The notes: generated by a model not told the origin, from the letters alone. Counted from the first letter of the stretch, positions 26,132 through 35,491 are shown. The stretch: DNA of 64,000 bases from an uncultured Burkholderiales bacterium (GCA_937949525.1 CALEDT010000001.1:1-64000), one strand, 5' to 3'. Made by a program: numbers and translations.

Positions 26132-27586
26132 ATGCAGCTGAAGCACCTCACCCTCGCCCTGGCGGTCATCGGACTGCCGGCGCACGCCGCCATCGGCACC
26201 ACCGACATCCCCACCTTCGCCGGCCAGGCGGCGGCGCGCGCGGCCACGCCGCAGACGCCGGAGCAGTGGCTGGAACGCATGACCGACTTCACTCGCAACC
26301 TGTCGGCGTTCAAGGATCCCAAGGTGTTCGTACCCTGGGCCAATGCCGTCACCGAACCGGGTTTCTATGTCGCCATGCTCAGCGGCATGATGGATCCCGG
26401 CGGCTGGCTGAACATGATGAACAGCATGGCGCATCCCGACGCGGTGCGTAACGTCGTGCAGTTCGCCGATCCGGAGATCTACATGCGCTGGGCGGCGGCG
26501 AGCGCGGATCCCAATTTCTATACCGCTCTGCTGACGCAGTTGTCGGATCCCGGCAAGCTGATGCGTTGGGCCATGCTGCCGATCGATCCCAAACTGTGGA
26601 ACCTGCTGCTCAGCACGCTGAACCCCAATACCTACATCCGCTGGGGCATGTCGCCCATGGACCCACGCGCCTGGAACCTGGCGGGCACGGTGGCCAACCC
26701 GGCGCTGTATACCGGCATGCTCGGTGCCGTCATCAATCCGTATGCCTATGGCCAGGGCGCCAGCAGTTGGCTGACCTGGAAACCGGCGGCCAGCGTGCAG
26801 GGCGCGGGCAGCTTCAGCATGTGGGATCCCGTCGCCATGCTGGGCAATCTGGTGGGTTACATTCCGGGCGTGAATCCGGCCAGCCTGCCGGGCTTGCCCA
26901 GCCTGGGACTGCCTGATCTGACCAAACTGACCATGCCCACGCTGACGTTGCCGACCTTGCCGGCGCTGCCCGCGGCGCCGGTGATGCCGAGCGCCATGCC
27001 GGCCGCACCGGCCGCCGTCGAGCCGGAACCGGTCAAGGAAGTCCAACCCGCGCCGCAGGTGGTCGCTCCGTCGGCTCCGGCACCCGTCGCTGCTCCGGCA
27101 CCCGTCGCTGCTCCGGCACCCGTCGTTGCTCCGGCACCCGTCGTTGCTCCGGCACCCGTCGTTGCTCCGGCACCCGTCGCCGCGCCGGAGGCGCCGGCTC
27201 CGGACAAGATCGTGCTGGCCGGGGACGCGCTGTTCCAGACCGGCAAGTCCGGCATCCGTGACCTGTCGCGCGAGGGCAAACAGCGTCTGGACGAAGTCGT
27301 CGCCAAGCTGAAGAAGATGGGGCAGATCGAGCAGATCAAGGTCGTCGGCCATGCCGACCCGACCGGCAACGCCGCCGCCAATCAGCGGCTGTCCGAGGCG
27401 CGTGCGCGCTCGATCAAGTCCTATCTGGTGGCCAAGGGCGTCAAACCCGGCGTGATCATGACCAGCGGTCTCGGCGATACCCAGCCGGTCGTGCATTGCG
27501 ACGCTTCGATGCCGCGCGAGCACCTGCGCGAATGCCACGCGCCCAACCGCCGCGTGGAGATCGAAGTCATCGCCAGGGATCGTTGA
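26132..27586 (+). CDS. OmpA-family protein with DP-type tandem repeats and a PAPV linker
   Basis: A 484-residue exported protein. A signal peptide (MQLKHLTLALAVIGLPAHA) is followed by a region (about 62-214) of twelve units 12-13 residues long. Each starts with [DNEH]P, usually has an aromatic at position 5, and is followed by a helix-like stretch (for example DPEIYMRWAAASA and DPNFYTALLTQLS). A hydrophobic middle part precedes six copies of a six-residue Ala-Pro-Ala-Pro-Val repeat (315-350). The C-terminal 110 residues form an OmpA/MotB peptidoglycan-binding domain (VVGHADPTGNAAANQRLSEARA). The last part would bind peptidoglycan; the role of the repeat is unknown. Confidence 0.85.
   Translation: MQLKHLTLALAVIGLPAHAAIGTTDIPTFAGQAAARAATPQTPEQWLERMTDFTRNLSAFKDPKVFVPWANAVTEPGFYVAMLSGMMDPGGWLNMMNSMAHPDAVRNVVQFADPEIYMRWAAASADPNFYTALLTQLSDPGKLMRWAMLPIDPKLWNLLLSTLNPNTYIRWGMSPMDPRAWNLAGTVANPALYTGMLGAVINPYAYGQGASSWLTWKPAASVQGAGSFSMWDPVAMLGNLVGYIPGVNPASLPGLPSLGLPDLTKLTMPTLTLPTLPALPAAPVMPSAMPAAPAAVEPEPVKEVQPAPQVVAPSAPAPVAAPAPVAAPAPVVAPAPVVAPAPVVAPAPVAAPEAPAPDKIVLAGDALFQTGKSGIRDLSREGKQRLDEVVAKLKKMGQIEQIKVVGHADPTGNAAANQRLSEARARSIKSYLVAKGVKPGVIMTSGLGDTQPVVHCDASMPREHLRECHAPNRRVEIEVIARDR
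27074..27181 (+). repeat. Six 18-bp tandem repeats inside the OmpA-family gene
   Basis: Six consecutive copies of an 18-bp unit gctccggcacccgtcgyt run from 27074 to 27181 and encode the Ala-Pro-Ala-Pro-Val-(Ala/Val) linker. Copies differ only at the last codon (gct or gtt) and in the final unit, so copy number could change by slippage without shifting the frame. Confidence 0.9.
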
Positions 27587-27599
27587 GCCCGGCTGGAAA

Positions 27600-27626
27600 C
27601 CGGCCCCGGATCGGATCCGGGGCCGG
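27600..27626. terminator. Strong hairpin after the OmpA-family gene
   Basis: ccggccccggatc-g-gatccggggccgg gives a nearly perfect stem of about 13 pairs (27600-27612 with 27614-27626), 14 bp past the stop. No T-run follows, so it is either a factor-assisted terminator or an mRNA-stabilising end. It also faces the convergent small ORF beyond 27706. Confidence 0.55.
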
Positions 27627-27705
27627 GTCCGGCGTGACTGCATCGGTTCGGCCCGCGATGCGGGCCTGCCCCGGTCTCGTCAGCGGTAAACCGCGGTTTT
27701 CAGGT

Positions 27706-27975
27706 TCAATCCTCCGCCATGGTGTCGTCGCCGCCGACGCGTTGCCAACTGTTCTCGTTCAGCGCCACGCGGTAGCGTGCCCAACGGCGGAATTCTCTCA
27801 GCGCGCAACGACCGGTCTTGCGCCGGCAGGTGCCGGCGACGCCTTTGAACGTCACCTCCGGCTCGCTGCCGCCGTCCGGTGACTCGCACGTCAGTACCAG
27901 GCGCACGCCCCAGTTACGGCCGTAGGCGCCGTTGCTGTAATACAGGCCGGGTTCGATGGCGAGCGGCGTGGACAT
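27706..27975 (-). CDS. Small protein encoded after cbbO (unknown function)
   Basis: An 89-residue soluble protein that I do not recognise. It begins MSTPLAIEPGLYYSNGAYGR, looks beta-rich, and has Cys residues near positions 30, 50 and 57 and a basic stretch RRKTGRCALREFRRWARYR. It starts six bases after the cbbO stop on the same strand, so it is almost certainly the third gene of a cbbQ-cbbO operon. The tight spacing suggests a role linked to the CbbQO machine, perhaps as an adaptor; that is inference only. Confidence 0.6.
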   Translation of the reverse strand: MSTPLAIEPGLYYSNGAYGRNWGVRLVLTCESPDGGSEPEVTFKGVAGTCRRKTGRCALREFRRWARYRVALNENSWQRVGGDDTMAED

Positions 27976-27981
27976 GGCGGC

Positions 27982-30096
27982 TCAACGGGTGATGCGGCGG
28001 TAGATATCGGATACCTTGAACGGCAGTTCGGCGACATCGTCGAGGATGACATAGCGCGCGGCGCCGTACATGTGCGGCAGGTAGTCGCGCGCTTCGCGGT
28101 CGATGGTGACGCAGAACGGATGCACGCCGGCGCGGCGCGCTTCCAACAGCGCCATGCGCGTGTCCTCGATGCCGTACTGGCCGCGGTAGCCGTCGAAGTA
28201 GTCGTCCGGACGGCCGTCCGACAGCGTCACCAGCACCCGGGTGCGCGCTTCCACTTTTTTCAACAGATCGGTCAGGTGGCGGATGGCGAAGCCCATGCGC
28301 GTGTATTCCTGCGCGCGGATGCCGGAAATGCGCGCCTTGACCACGTCGCCGTAGCTTTCCTCGAAGGTCTTGATGCGGTACAGCTCGCAGCGTTTGCGCG
28401 TGGTGCCGGAAAACCCGTAGATGGCATAGCGGTCGCCCAGCCGTTCCAGCGCCTCGCACAGCAGGATCAGCGCCTCGCGCTCGGCCTCGTTGATCCAGCC
28501 GCGTGTGCTGCCGCTCATGTCGACCATGAAGGCGACGGCGATGTTGCGCTCGGCGCGGTGCAGACGCACGAACAGGCGGTCCGACATCTCGCTGCCGTCG
28601 CGCGCGTCGGCCATGGCTTCCACCAGCGCGTCGATGTCGACGTCGTCGCCATAGGGCTGGCGCTTGAGCAGCCGGTTCTCGTCGCGCATCGCCTCGAATG
28701 CGCGGTGCAGGTGCTTGACCAGACCGGCGTGCTTGTCCAGCGTGGCACGGGCAAAGTCGTCGAACACCGGCGCGACTTCCTTCTCGCGCATCACGCACCA
28801 GTTCTTGCGGTAATGCTGGCGGCCCATGTCCCATTCCGGATAGAACAGCGCGCCCTGTTCGTGATAGGTGCCCTGCCACACGGCGTCCGGATCGACCGGC
28901 TGCTCGCCGAGCAGGCTGGCGTCGTATTCGCCGTCGCCCGCCGGTACCAGGTAGTCGTGCGGGATTTCGCCGAAATCCAGCCAGACCGAGGTCAGCAGTT
29001 GGCGCACGTCCTCCGGCGGTGCCACCGGCGCGCCGTCCAGGGTCAGTTCCAGCTCCAGGCGGCCGTCGCTGTCATCCACCTCGGCCTCGAATGCGGGCGG
29101 CTGCGCGGCATCGGCGGTGTCCGACTGCGGCTGGTGACGTGACTGTTCTTCCAGCAGTTCCGCCAGCTTCACGCGCAGCCGCGCCTTCTCCTTGTCGCGC
29201 CGCGCGATGAACGCGCCGGCCACCGCGTCCGGGCGCAATTCCCCCTGGAAGCACCAGGCGGCAAAGTCCGGCAACTGGTAGGCGTCGCCGAGCAGGCGCA
29301 GGCTGTCTTCGATGCTCGCATCCGGTTCGCCCAGGCGGCGCGCGAAACGCTGCCACGCGGGCGGCAGCACATCGCCCAGCGCCGTTTTCAGCCGTTCCAT
29401 GTCGCGGTGGAGACCCGGCAGTTCGCGTTCGATGCACGCCGATAGCCGCAACGTTTCCAGGGCGTTGAGCTGCGCCAGCGCGCGCGACGGATGCGGGAAA
29501 GCGGCGCAGGCCTCGATCAGATCGACGCGGAAGGTGCCGAACCGGGTTTGCGCCCACAGCAACGCGACCATGGCCTTGGCCAGGCGGAAGTTGTCGTCCA
29601 TGTCGGGCAGCCGCGCGATCACCGCCGGCAGATAGATTTTGTCGGTGTCGGTGTGCACGGCCTCGCCCTGGACGATGGCCAACTTGCGTCCGGACAGTCC
29701 GCGCACGAAATTGCCCAGCACGCCGGCGACGTCCTCGAACAGCACGCCGGCGGTCAGCTCCAGTTGCTTATCGGCGAAGTTCTCCACCTGTTCGACGGCC
29801 TGCAACGCCGGGCGCAGGCCGACGCGGTCGTAGGTGTCGCAGGCGAACACCGCCCACGCCTCCATCTGCCGCCGGCCCATGCTGGCCAGCAGCTTGGGTG
29901 CGCGCCGGCCGAACTGCCAGCCCAGTTCCAGATGGGTGGTGGCGATACGCTTGATCCAGCCCAGGATGAAGTCGCAGTCCTCGCGCGACAGTCCGGCCAG
30001 TTCGCGCGCCAGGCCCTCCACCTTGTGGAAGGTCAGATCGGCTTCCAGCCAGTCTTCCAGCAGCGCGGCGAGTTCGGCGGCGCGGGCCTCGGACAT
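27982..30096 (-). CDS. cbbO: CbbO/NorD-type von Willebrand factor A protein
   Basis: A 704-residue partner of the CbbQ AAA+ ATPase. The C-terminal VWA domain contains the metal-ion adhesion motif DMSGSTRG (about residue 513) with downstream YGFSGTTRK and LSDGRPDDY. The N-terminal region (LTFHKVEGLARELAGLS; LGWQFGRRAPKLLASMG) matches the CbbO N-domain. CbbO binds inhibited RuBisCO and recruits the CbbQ ring, which remodels the active site. The NorD subfamily is similar, so NO-reductase activation is an alternative. No RuBisCO or nor genes are in the window. It follows cbbQ by 11 bp. Confidence 0.85.
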   Translation of the reverse strand: MSEARAAELAALLEDWLEADLTFHKVEGLARELAGLSREDCDFILGWIKRIATTHLELGWQFGRRAPKLLASMGRRQMEAWAVFACDTYDRVGLRPALQAVEQVENFADKQLELTAGVLFEDVAGVLGNFVRGLSGRKLAIVQGEAVHTDTDKIYLPAVIARLPDMDDNFRLAKAMVALLWAQTRFGTFRVDLIEACAAFPHPSRALAQLNALETLRLSACIERELPGLHRDMERLKTALGDVLPPAWQRFARRLGEPDASIEDSLRLLGDAYQLPDFAAWCFQGELRPDAVAGAFIARRDKEKARLRVKLAELLEEQSRHQPQSDTADAAQPPAFEAEVDDSDGRLELELTLDGAPVAPPEDVRQLLTSVWLDFGEIPHDYLVPAGDGEYDASLLGEQPVDPDAVWQGTYHEQGALFYPEWDMGRQHYRKNWCVMREKEVAPVFDDFARATLDKHAGLVKHLHRAFEAMRDENRLLKRQPYGDDVDIDALVEAMADARDGSEMSDRLFVRLHRAERNIAVAFMVDMSGSTRGWINEAEREALILLCEALERLGDRYAIYGFSGTTRKRCELYRIKTFEESYGDVVKARISGIRAQEYTRMGFAIRHLTDLLKKVEARTRVLVTLSDGRPDDYFDGYRGQYGIEDTRMALLEARRAGVHPFCVTIDREARDYLPHMYGAARYVILDDVAELPFKVSDIYRRITR

Positions 30097-30107
30097 GGGG
30101 GGTCGGG

Positions 30108-30938
30108 TCAGAACACCGAGGACGACAGTTCCTGGATGGCCGCGAGCATGTCGGCGTCGTCGGTCACCGCCTGCGCCACCGCACCGCGACAGGCCGCGAC
30201 CGGATCGATGCCGCCATTGATCAGCTTGCCGGCGTGCACCAGCAGGCGGGTCGAAGCGCCTTCCTCCAGGCCGCTGCCCTTCAGGTTGCGCGTCATGCGC
30301 GCGAACTTCACCAGTTTGTCGGCCATGGCCGCGTCCACCCCGGATTCGCTGGCGACGATACGCCGCTCCAGTTCCGCGGTCGGGTAGTCGAACTCCAGCG
30401 CGACGAAGCGCTGTCGCGTCGATTGCTTGAGATCCTTGAGCACGCTCTGGTAGCCGGGGTTGTAGGAGATCGCCAGGCAGAAGTCGTCCGGCGCTTCCAG
30501 CAACTGCCCAAGCTTTTCCATCGGCAGCGTGCGGCGGTCATCGGCCAGCGGATGAATCACCACCATGGTGTCCTTGCGCGCCTCGACGATTTCGTCGAGA
30601 TAGCAGATGCCGCCGACGCGTACCGCGCGGGTCAATGGCCCATCGACCCAGACGGTCTCGCCGCCCTTGACCAGATAACGGCCGACCAGGTCGGACGCGG
30701 TGAGATCGTCATGGCACGATACCGTGATCAGCGGGCGTTGCAGGCGCCAAGCCATGTACTCCATGAAACGGGTCTTGCCGCAGCCGGTCGGGCCTTTCAG
30801 CAGGATCGGCAGCTTGTGCCGGTAGGCCGCCTCGAAGATGGCGATTTCGTTGCCGACGGCTTCGTAATAGGGTTGTTTGCGGATGTAGTGCTCTTCGGGA
30901 GCGAGGGCGTGGGCGTCCAAGGAAGACCTCTGGGTCAT
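30108..30938 (-). CDS. cbbQ: CbbQ/NorQ-type MoxR AAA+ ATPase
   Basis: A 276-residue AAA+ motor of the MoxR clade. Walker A is GPTGCGKT (about 48-55), Walker B is [11 protein letters not shown] (about 107-117), and [21 protein letters not shown] supplies the sensor and arginine-finger region (quoted in part: [14 protein letters not shown]). [13 protein letters not shown] at the start is typical of CbbQ. Hexamers of CbbQ with one CbbO act as RuBisCO activase in chemoautotrophs. The ATG at 30938 is the first giving the correct N-terminus. It is divergent from miaA across 175 bp. Confidence 0.88.
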   Translation of the reverse strand: MTQRSSLDAHALAPEEHYIRKQPYYEAVGNEIAIFEAAYRHKLPILLKGPTGCGKTRFMEYMAWRLQRPLITVSCHDDLTASDLVGRYLVKGGETVWVDGPLTRAVRVGGICYLDEIVEARKDTMVVIHPLADDRRTLPMEKLGQLLEAPDDFCLAISYNPGYQSVLKDLKQSTRQRFVALEFDYPTAELERRIVASESGVDAAMADKLVKFARMTRNLKGSGLEEGASTRLLVHAGKLINGGIDPVAACRGAVAQAVTDDADMLAAIQELSSSVF

Positions 30939-31113
30939 GCGTGGGGTGCGAGCCGTGATTGTCGCCGAGGGGGCGAGCGGTGCAACCCTGTCGAAGACAT
31001 GGGATCGTGGCGTGGAGGGGACCGGACGGTGGAGCGCCGGCGGCGGGTACGGGATCGATGGTCGCCGCGCGCCGACGGGCGTGTTGGGCGCGAGCGCAGG
31101 ATAATGCCATTCC

Positions 31114-32067
31114 ATGTCCATCGCGCCCGTTCCCGTCATCACCCTCATGGGGCCCACTGCCAGCGGCAAGACCGATGTCGCGGCCTGGTTGGTGCAGCGC
31201 TTTCCGCTGGAGATCGTCAGCGTCGATTCCGCCCTGGTGTATCAGGGCATGGACATCGGCACCGCCAAGCCGGACGCGGCCTTGCTGGCGCGCGCGCCGC
31301 ACCATCTGATCGACCTGCTGCCGCCCACCGAGGCCTACTCGGCGGGACGCTTCCGCGCCGACGCGACGCGGGTGATGCAGGACATCGTCGCGCGCGGCCG
31401 TACGCCGCTGCTGGTCGGCGGCACGATGCTGTATTTCCGCGCACTGATCGACGGCCTGGACGATCTGCCACCGGCCGATGCGGCGTTGCGCGCCGAACTG
31501 GATGCGCGTGCCGCGCGCGAGGGCTGGCCCGCGCTGCATGCCGAACTGGCCCGCCGCGACCCCGCAGCCGCAGCCCGGCTGGCGCCCAACGACGCGCAGC
31601 GCATCCAGCGCGCGCTGGAGCTGTGCCTCGTCACCGGCGGCAGTGCTTCGCACCTGCTGGGCCGCGCGGCCGCTGCGGCCGGTCCGGCCTGGCGATGGCA
31701 CCCGTTCGCGCTGTTCCCGCAGGATCGGGCCTGGTTGCATGCGCGCATCGGCCAGCGCTTCCAGCGCATGCTGGCCGACGGGCTGGTGGACGAACTGCGC
31801 GGTTTGCGCGCCCGCCACCCGCTCAGCGCCGAATTGCCGTCCATGCGCTGCGTCGGTTACCGCCAGGCCTGGCGCTTCCTGGAGGGCGAGATCGATGCCG
31901 CCGCACTGGCGGCGCAAGGCACGGCGGCGACGCGGCAACTCGCCAAGCGCCAGCTCACCTGGTTGCGCAGTTGGCCGGGCGTCACGCCGCTGGACTGCGC
32001 GCACCAGGCGGCGGACCGGCTGGCCGGCGTGCTGGCCCGGCGGATCGAGGCGATACTTGCGCCTTAA
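31114..32067 (+). CDS. miaA: tRNA dimethylallyltransferase
   Basis: A 317-residue enzyme that adds a dimethylallyl group to A37 of tRNAs reading UNN codons. The P-loop GPTASGKT lies at 13-20, followed by [21 protein letters not shown], shortened here to [17 protein letters not shown], which binds substrate tRNA and isoprenoid. [13 protein letters not shown] and the C-terminal CVGYRQAW and [13 protein letters not shown] are also typical. Length is normal. The upstream spacer is shared with divergent cbbQ. hfq, a common neighbour in other genera, is absent. Confidence 0.97.
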   Translation: MSIAPVPVITLMGPTASGKTDVAAWLVQRFPLEIVSVDSALVYQGMDIGTAKPDAALLARAPHHLIDLLPPTEAYSAGRFRADATRVMQDIVARGRTPLLVGGTMLYFRALIDGLDDLPPADAALRAELDARAAREGWPALHAELARRDPAAAARLAPNDAQRIQRALELCLVTGGSASHLLGRAAAAAGPAWRWHPFALFPQDRAWLHARIGQRFQRMLADGLVDELRGLRARHPLSAELPSMRCVGYRQAWRFLEGEIDAAALAAQGTAATRQLAKRQLTWLRSWPGVTPLDCAHQAADRLAGVLARRIEAILAP

Positions 32068-32123
32068 TGCGCTCCGGCGTGCGCACGGTGGGACAATGAC
32101 GCCCCGCCTCGTCGTGTCCCACC

Positions 32124-32969
32124 ATGTTCAGCTACCGTCACGCCTTCCATGCCGGCAACCATGCCGATGTGCTCAAGCACTTCGTGCTGGTCCGCCTGCT
32201 GCGCCACCTGACCGCCAAGGACAAGCCGTTCTGGTACATCGACACCCATGCCGGCGCCGGTGCCTATGGGCTGGACGCGGGCTATGCCAGCAAGAATGCG
32301 GAGCATCGGGATGGCATAGCCCGCCTGTGGACGCGCACCGACCTGCCGCCGCCGCTGGCCGATTACGTCGACCTGATCCGCGCGGTCGATCCACGCGGTA
32401 CGCCGACGCTGTATCCCGGATCGCCGTATATCGCCTGGAAGCTGCTGCGCCCGCAGGATCGCCTGCGCCTGTTCGAACTGCACCCCACCGATGTCGATCT
32501 GCTGGGCAAGACCTTCAAGGATGCCGGCCGACGCGTGCAGGTGACGCTGGGCGACGGTTACGCCGAGCTGAAGGCGCTGCTGCCACCGCCGCCGCGGCGC
32601 GCGTTGGTGCTGATCGATCCTTCCTACGAGGACAAACGCGACTACACGCGCGTGCCGGAGGCATTGCGCGATGCGTTGCGCCGCTTCGCCACCGGTGTCT
32701 ATGCCGTCTGGTATCCGCTGCTGCCGCGCGTGGAAGCGCGCCGCCTGCCGGAGCGCCTGCGCGCGCTCGCCGGCGGCGACTGGCTGGAGGTGACGCTCAA
32801 CGTGCGCAATCCGCTGCCCGGCGCCTTCGGCATGCACGGCTCGGGCATGTTCGTCGTCAACCCGCCGTGGAGGCTGCGCGCCGAACTGGAAGCCTGCCTG
32901 CCGACCCTGCGCGATGCGCTGGCCCAGGACGATGGCGCGGCGTATCACCTCGACGGCGTGACCCGTTGA
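32124..32969 (+). CDS. rlmJ: 23S rRNA (adenine(2030)-N6)-methyltransferase RlmJ
   Basis: A 281-residue SAM-dependent methyltransferase. The N-terminus MFSYRHAFHAGNHADVLKH is a family hallmark. WYIDTHAGAGAY (about 37-48) forms part of the SAM site, and LIDPSYED (163-170) is the catalytic DPPY-type motif with Ser in place of the second Pro, a variant I recall in relatives. It modifies A2030 of 23S rRNA. It lies 57 bp after miaA in the same direction, so both are RNA-modification genes and may be co-transcribed. Confidence 0.94.
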   Translation: MFSYRHAFHAGNHADVLKHFVLVRLLRHLTAKDKPFWYIDTHAGAGAYGLDAGYASKNAEHRDGIARLWTRTDLPPPLADYVDLIRAVDPRGTPTLYPGSPYIAWKLLRPQDRLRLFELHPTDVDLLGKTFKDAGRRVQVTLGDGYAELKALLPPPPRRALVLIDPSYEDKRDYTRVPEALRDALRRFATGVYAVWYPLLPRVEARRLPERLRALAGGDWLEVTLNVRNPLPGAFGMHGSGMFVVNPPWRLRAELEACLPTLRDALAQDDGAAYHLDGVTR

Positions 32970-33029
32970 CCCGTCGCCGCGGCGTTCATCCGGGGGATTT
33001 CTGAACACTGCCGTCCAAGGAGCCTAGAC

Positions 33030-33992
33030 ATGCTGCCCACACTGCGCCCCGTGATGCACCACGATCACGGCATCCACACCGTCGACGCCGGCTACGTGCG
33101 CGCCGGCCTGGCCGCCGTACACCTGATCGTGCAGGACGGCCAAGTGGCGCTGTTCGATACCGGCACGCGCCATTCCGTGCCGGGCGTGCTGGCGGCGCTG
33201 TGTGATCTGGGTCTGGGACCGGAGGCGGTGGAGTGGATACTCGCCAGCCATGTGCATCTGGACCATGCCGGCGGCGCCGGCGCGTTGCTGGCCGTGTGCC
33301 CCAACGCGCGCCTGGTGGCCCACCCCAAGGGGGCGCGTCATCTGATCGACCCGGCCAAGCTGGTCGCCGGCACGCAGGCCGTGTATGGCGAGCAGGCGTT
33401 CCGGGCACTGTACGGCGAGGTGACACCGGCACCCGCAGAACGGGTGATCGAGGCGGAGGACGGTCACACCATCGACTTCCATGGCCGCACCTTGCGTTTC
33501 TTCGATACCCCCGGCCATGCGCGCCATCATTACTGCGTGCACGACAGCGTCAGCAACGCCATCTTCACCGGCGATACCTTCGGCATCTCCTACCGCGAAT
33601 TCGACGTGGATGGCCGACCCTTCATCTTCCCCACCACCACGCCGGTGCAGTTCGAGCCCGAGGCGTTGCATGCCTCCATCGATCGCTTGATGTCGCTGGC
33701 GCCGGAAGCCGCCTATCTCACGCACTACGGCCGCGTCACCGGCCTGGCGTCATTGGCGGCGCAGTTGCACACGCTGATCGATGCGTTCGTGCGTCTGGCG
33801 CGCGATGTCACCGGTCAGGGCGAGGCGCGGCACGAGGGGCTGAAGCGGGCGTTGGAGCGCTGTTTGCTCGAGGCCGCGCGCGCGCACGGCTGCACGCTGC
33901 CGGACGCGCGCATGCGGGCCCTGCTGGCGGGGGACGTCGAGCTGAACGCGCAGGGCCTGCTGGTATGGCGGGATCGCGCCAGCGAGGCTTGA
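33030..33992 (+). CDS. Metallo-beta-lactamase-fold hydrolase
   Basis: A 320-residue protein with the metal-binding motif HVHLDHAGG (about 73-81), a third His in DTPGHARHH (about 158) and Asp in FTGDTFG (about 178). These are the zinc or iron ligands of the MBL fold. THYGRV at about 231 would supply the last His. A C-terminal helical extension of roughly 80 residues is present. The family includes glyoxalase II-like thioesterases, lactonases and flavodiiron-related enzymes; I cannot choose among them. A good aaggag site precedes the ATG. It converges with hypB. Confidence 0.85.
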   Translation: MLPTLRPVMHHDHGIHTVDAGYVRAGLAAVHLIVQDGQVALFDTGTRHSVPGVLAALCDLGLGPEAVEWILASHVHLDHAGGAGALLAVCPNARLVAHPKGARHLIDPAKLVAGTQAVYGEQAFRALYGEVTPAPAERVIEAEDGHTIDFHGRTLRFFDTPGHARHHYCVHDSVSNAIFTGDTFGISYREFDVDGRPFIFPTTTPVQFEPEALHASIDRLMSLAPEAAYLTHYGRVTGLASLAAQLHTLIDAFVRLARDVTGQGEARHEGLKRALERCLLEAARAHGCTLPDARMRALLAGDVELNAQGLLVWRDRASEA

Positions 33993-34020
33993 GGGTCGCC
34001 CGGGCCGGCAGGCCGCGCGG

Positions 34021-35076
34021 TCAGTTCTCCGCCAGGCGCGCCTCCAGTTCCGCGATGCGCCGGCGCAGCGCGGCCACCTCGTCCTGCCGCCGCGCGCGCG
34101 CCGCGGCCAGGCCCGCGCGCAGCCAGTCCAGCCAGGCCGCCATGCCCTCGCCGCTGGTCGCCGACACGTGCAGGATGCGCAGGCGGGGATTGACGCGGCG
34201 CGCGTAGTCCTCGCAACGCGTGACATCGAAGGCGACGTGCGGCAGCAGGTCGACCTTGTTCAGCAGCATCAGGCTGGCGGCGTGGAACATGTCCGGGTAC
34301 TTGAGCGGCTTGTCCTCGCCTTCGGTGACCGACAGGATCACCACCTTGTCTGCCTCGCCCAGGTCGAATGCCGCCGGGCAGACCAGGTTGCCGACGTTCT
34401 CGATCATCAGCAGGCTGTCCTGCGCCGGACGCAGGCGCTCGACCGCATGGCCGACCATGTGCGCGTCCAGGTGGCAGCCCTTGCCGGTGTTGACCTGGAT
34501 GGCCGGCGCACCGGTGGCGCGGATGCGGTCGGCGTCCTGACTCGTCTGCTGGTCGCCCTCCACCACGGCGATCGGCAGTTCGCCCCGCAACGCCTCGATG
34601 GTGCGCACCAGCAGCGTGGTCTTGCCGGAACCGGGGCTGGACACCAGGTTGACGGCGAAGATGCCGCGTTCCCCGAACACGCGCCGGTTGTCGGTGGCAT
34701 AGGCATCGTTCTTGCCGAGGATGTCGCGCTCGATGCGCACCATGCGCTCCTGGCTCAGGCCGGGTGCGTGCGCGTGGGCCGGACCCAGGCCGTAGTGCAG
34801 GTCGCCGGCATGGTCATGATCGTGCGCCGGGACGAGACCATGCGCGTCATGGCCGTGCAGTTCCCGTTCGTCGTGCGCGTGATCATGGTCGATGTGCGCA
34901 TGGCTGTGCGCGTGCCCATGGGCATGGCGGTGCACGGTACCGTCGGCGTGGACGTGTTCGTGCGCATGTTCGTGAACGTGTTCGTGCGCATGTTCCTGCG
35001 CGTGTTCGTGGCGATGCGTGTGCGCCTCACCTTCGATGCGTGTTTCACCCTGGCCGCAACCGCATACCGTACACAT
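34021..35076 (-). CDS. hypB: Hydrogenase nickel-incorporation GTPase HypB, His-rich
   Basis: A 351-residue SIMIBI-class GTPase that delivers nickel with HypA. It begins with the high-affinity nickel motif CTVCGCG (2-8). A His-rich tract of about 31 histidines (residues 19-103) follows and probably stores nickel. The GTPase domain has the P-loop SSPGSGKTT (146-154), Cys201-His202, Cys233 and NKVD (273-276). A C-terminal coiled coil of about 40 residues (from roughly [12 protein letters not shown]) is longer than usual. hypA lies 21 bp upstream on the same strand; hypCD are 32 kb away in this window. Confidence 0.97.
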   Translation of the reverse strand: MCTVCGCGQGETRIEGEAHTHRHEHAQEHAHEHVHEHAHEHVHADGTVHRHAHGHAHSHAHIDHDHAHDERELHGHDAHGLVPAHDHDHAGDLHYGLGPAHAHAPGLSQERMVRIERDILGKNDAYATDNRRVFGERGIFAVNLVSSPGSGKTTLLVRTIEALRGELPIAVVEGDQQTSQDADRIRATGAPAIQVNTGKGCHLDAHMVGHAVERLRPAQDSLLMIENVGNLVCPAAFDLGEADKVVILSVTEGEDKPLKYPDMFHAASLMLLNKVDLLPHVAFDVTRCEDYARRVNPRLRILHVSATSGEGMAAWLDWLRAGLAAARARRQDEVAALRRRIAELEARLAEN

Positions 35077-35097
35077 GATGATGTCCTTTCCAAAAGA

Positions 35098-35439
35098 CTA
35101 TTCCAGCAGCAAGTCCTTGACCCGCATGTCCCGGCCGGCAGTGGCCGTGACCTGGTAGGCGCCGCAGCGCGGGCAGGGGTCGTAGAGCTGCGCGATCTCG
35201 ACTTCGGCCGCACAGGCCAGGCACCAGCCGCGTCCCGGCAGGCGTTCGATCGACACGCGGGCGTCGGCCGCGACGCTGTCGTGCAGGATCGCGTCCAGGC
35301 AGAACCGCAACGCGTCAACCTCGACGCCGGCCAGTGCGCCGATCTCCAGCGTGATCTCCAGCACGCGCGAGGCGCCTTGCGCGCGCGCGGTGTCCTCGAC
35401 GATGTCCAGGATGCCCTCGGCGAGGGACATTTCATGCAT
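35098..35439 (-). CDS. hypA: Hydrogenase nickel-incorporation protein HypA
   Basis: A 113-residue nickel metallochaperone that works with HypB on the hydrogenase large-subunit precursor. The N-terminal MHEMSLAEGI supplies the nickel-binding His2, and two CxxC motifs (Cys73/Cys76 and Cys89/Cys92) form the structural zinc site. Length is standard. It is the first gene of hypAB. A palindrome in the upstream spacer may be its operator. Confidence 0.97.
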   Translation of the reverse strand: MHEMSLAEGILDIVEDTARAQGASRVLEITLEIGALAGVEVDALRFCLDAILHDSVAADARVSIERLPGRGWCLACAAEVEIAQLYDPCPRCGAYQVTATAGRDMRVKDLLLE

Positions 35440-35491
35440 GGTGATGGCCGACTACGACCCGACCCGGTCAATGCGGCTACTCTACACCGTT

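Noticed and set aside
27074-27181. CRISPR-like array of short repeats
   Set aside because: The units are 18 bp, directly contiguous without spacers, and in frame inside a coding sequence; there are no cas genes.
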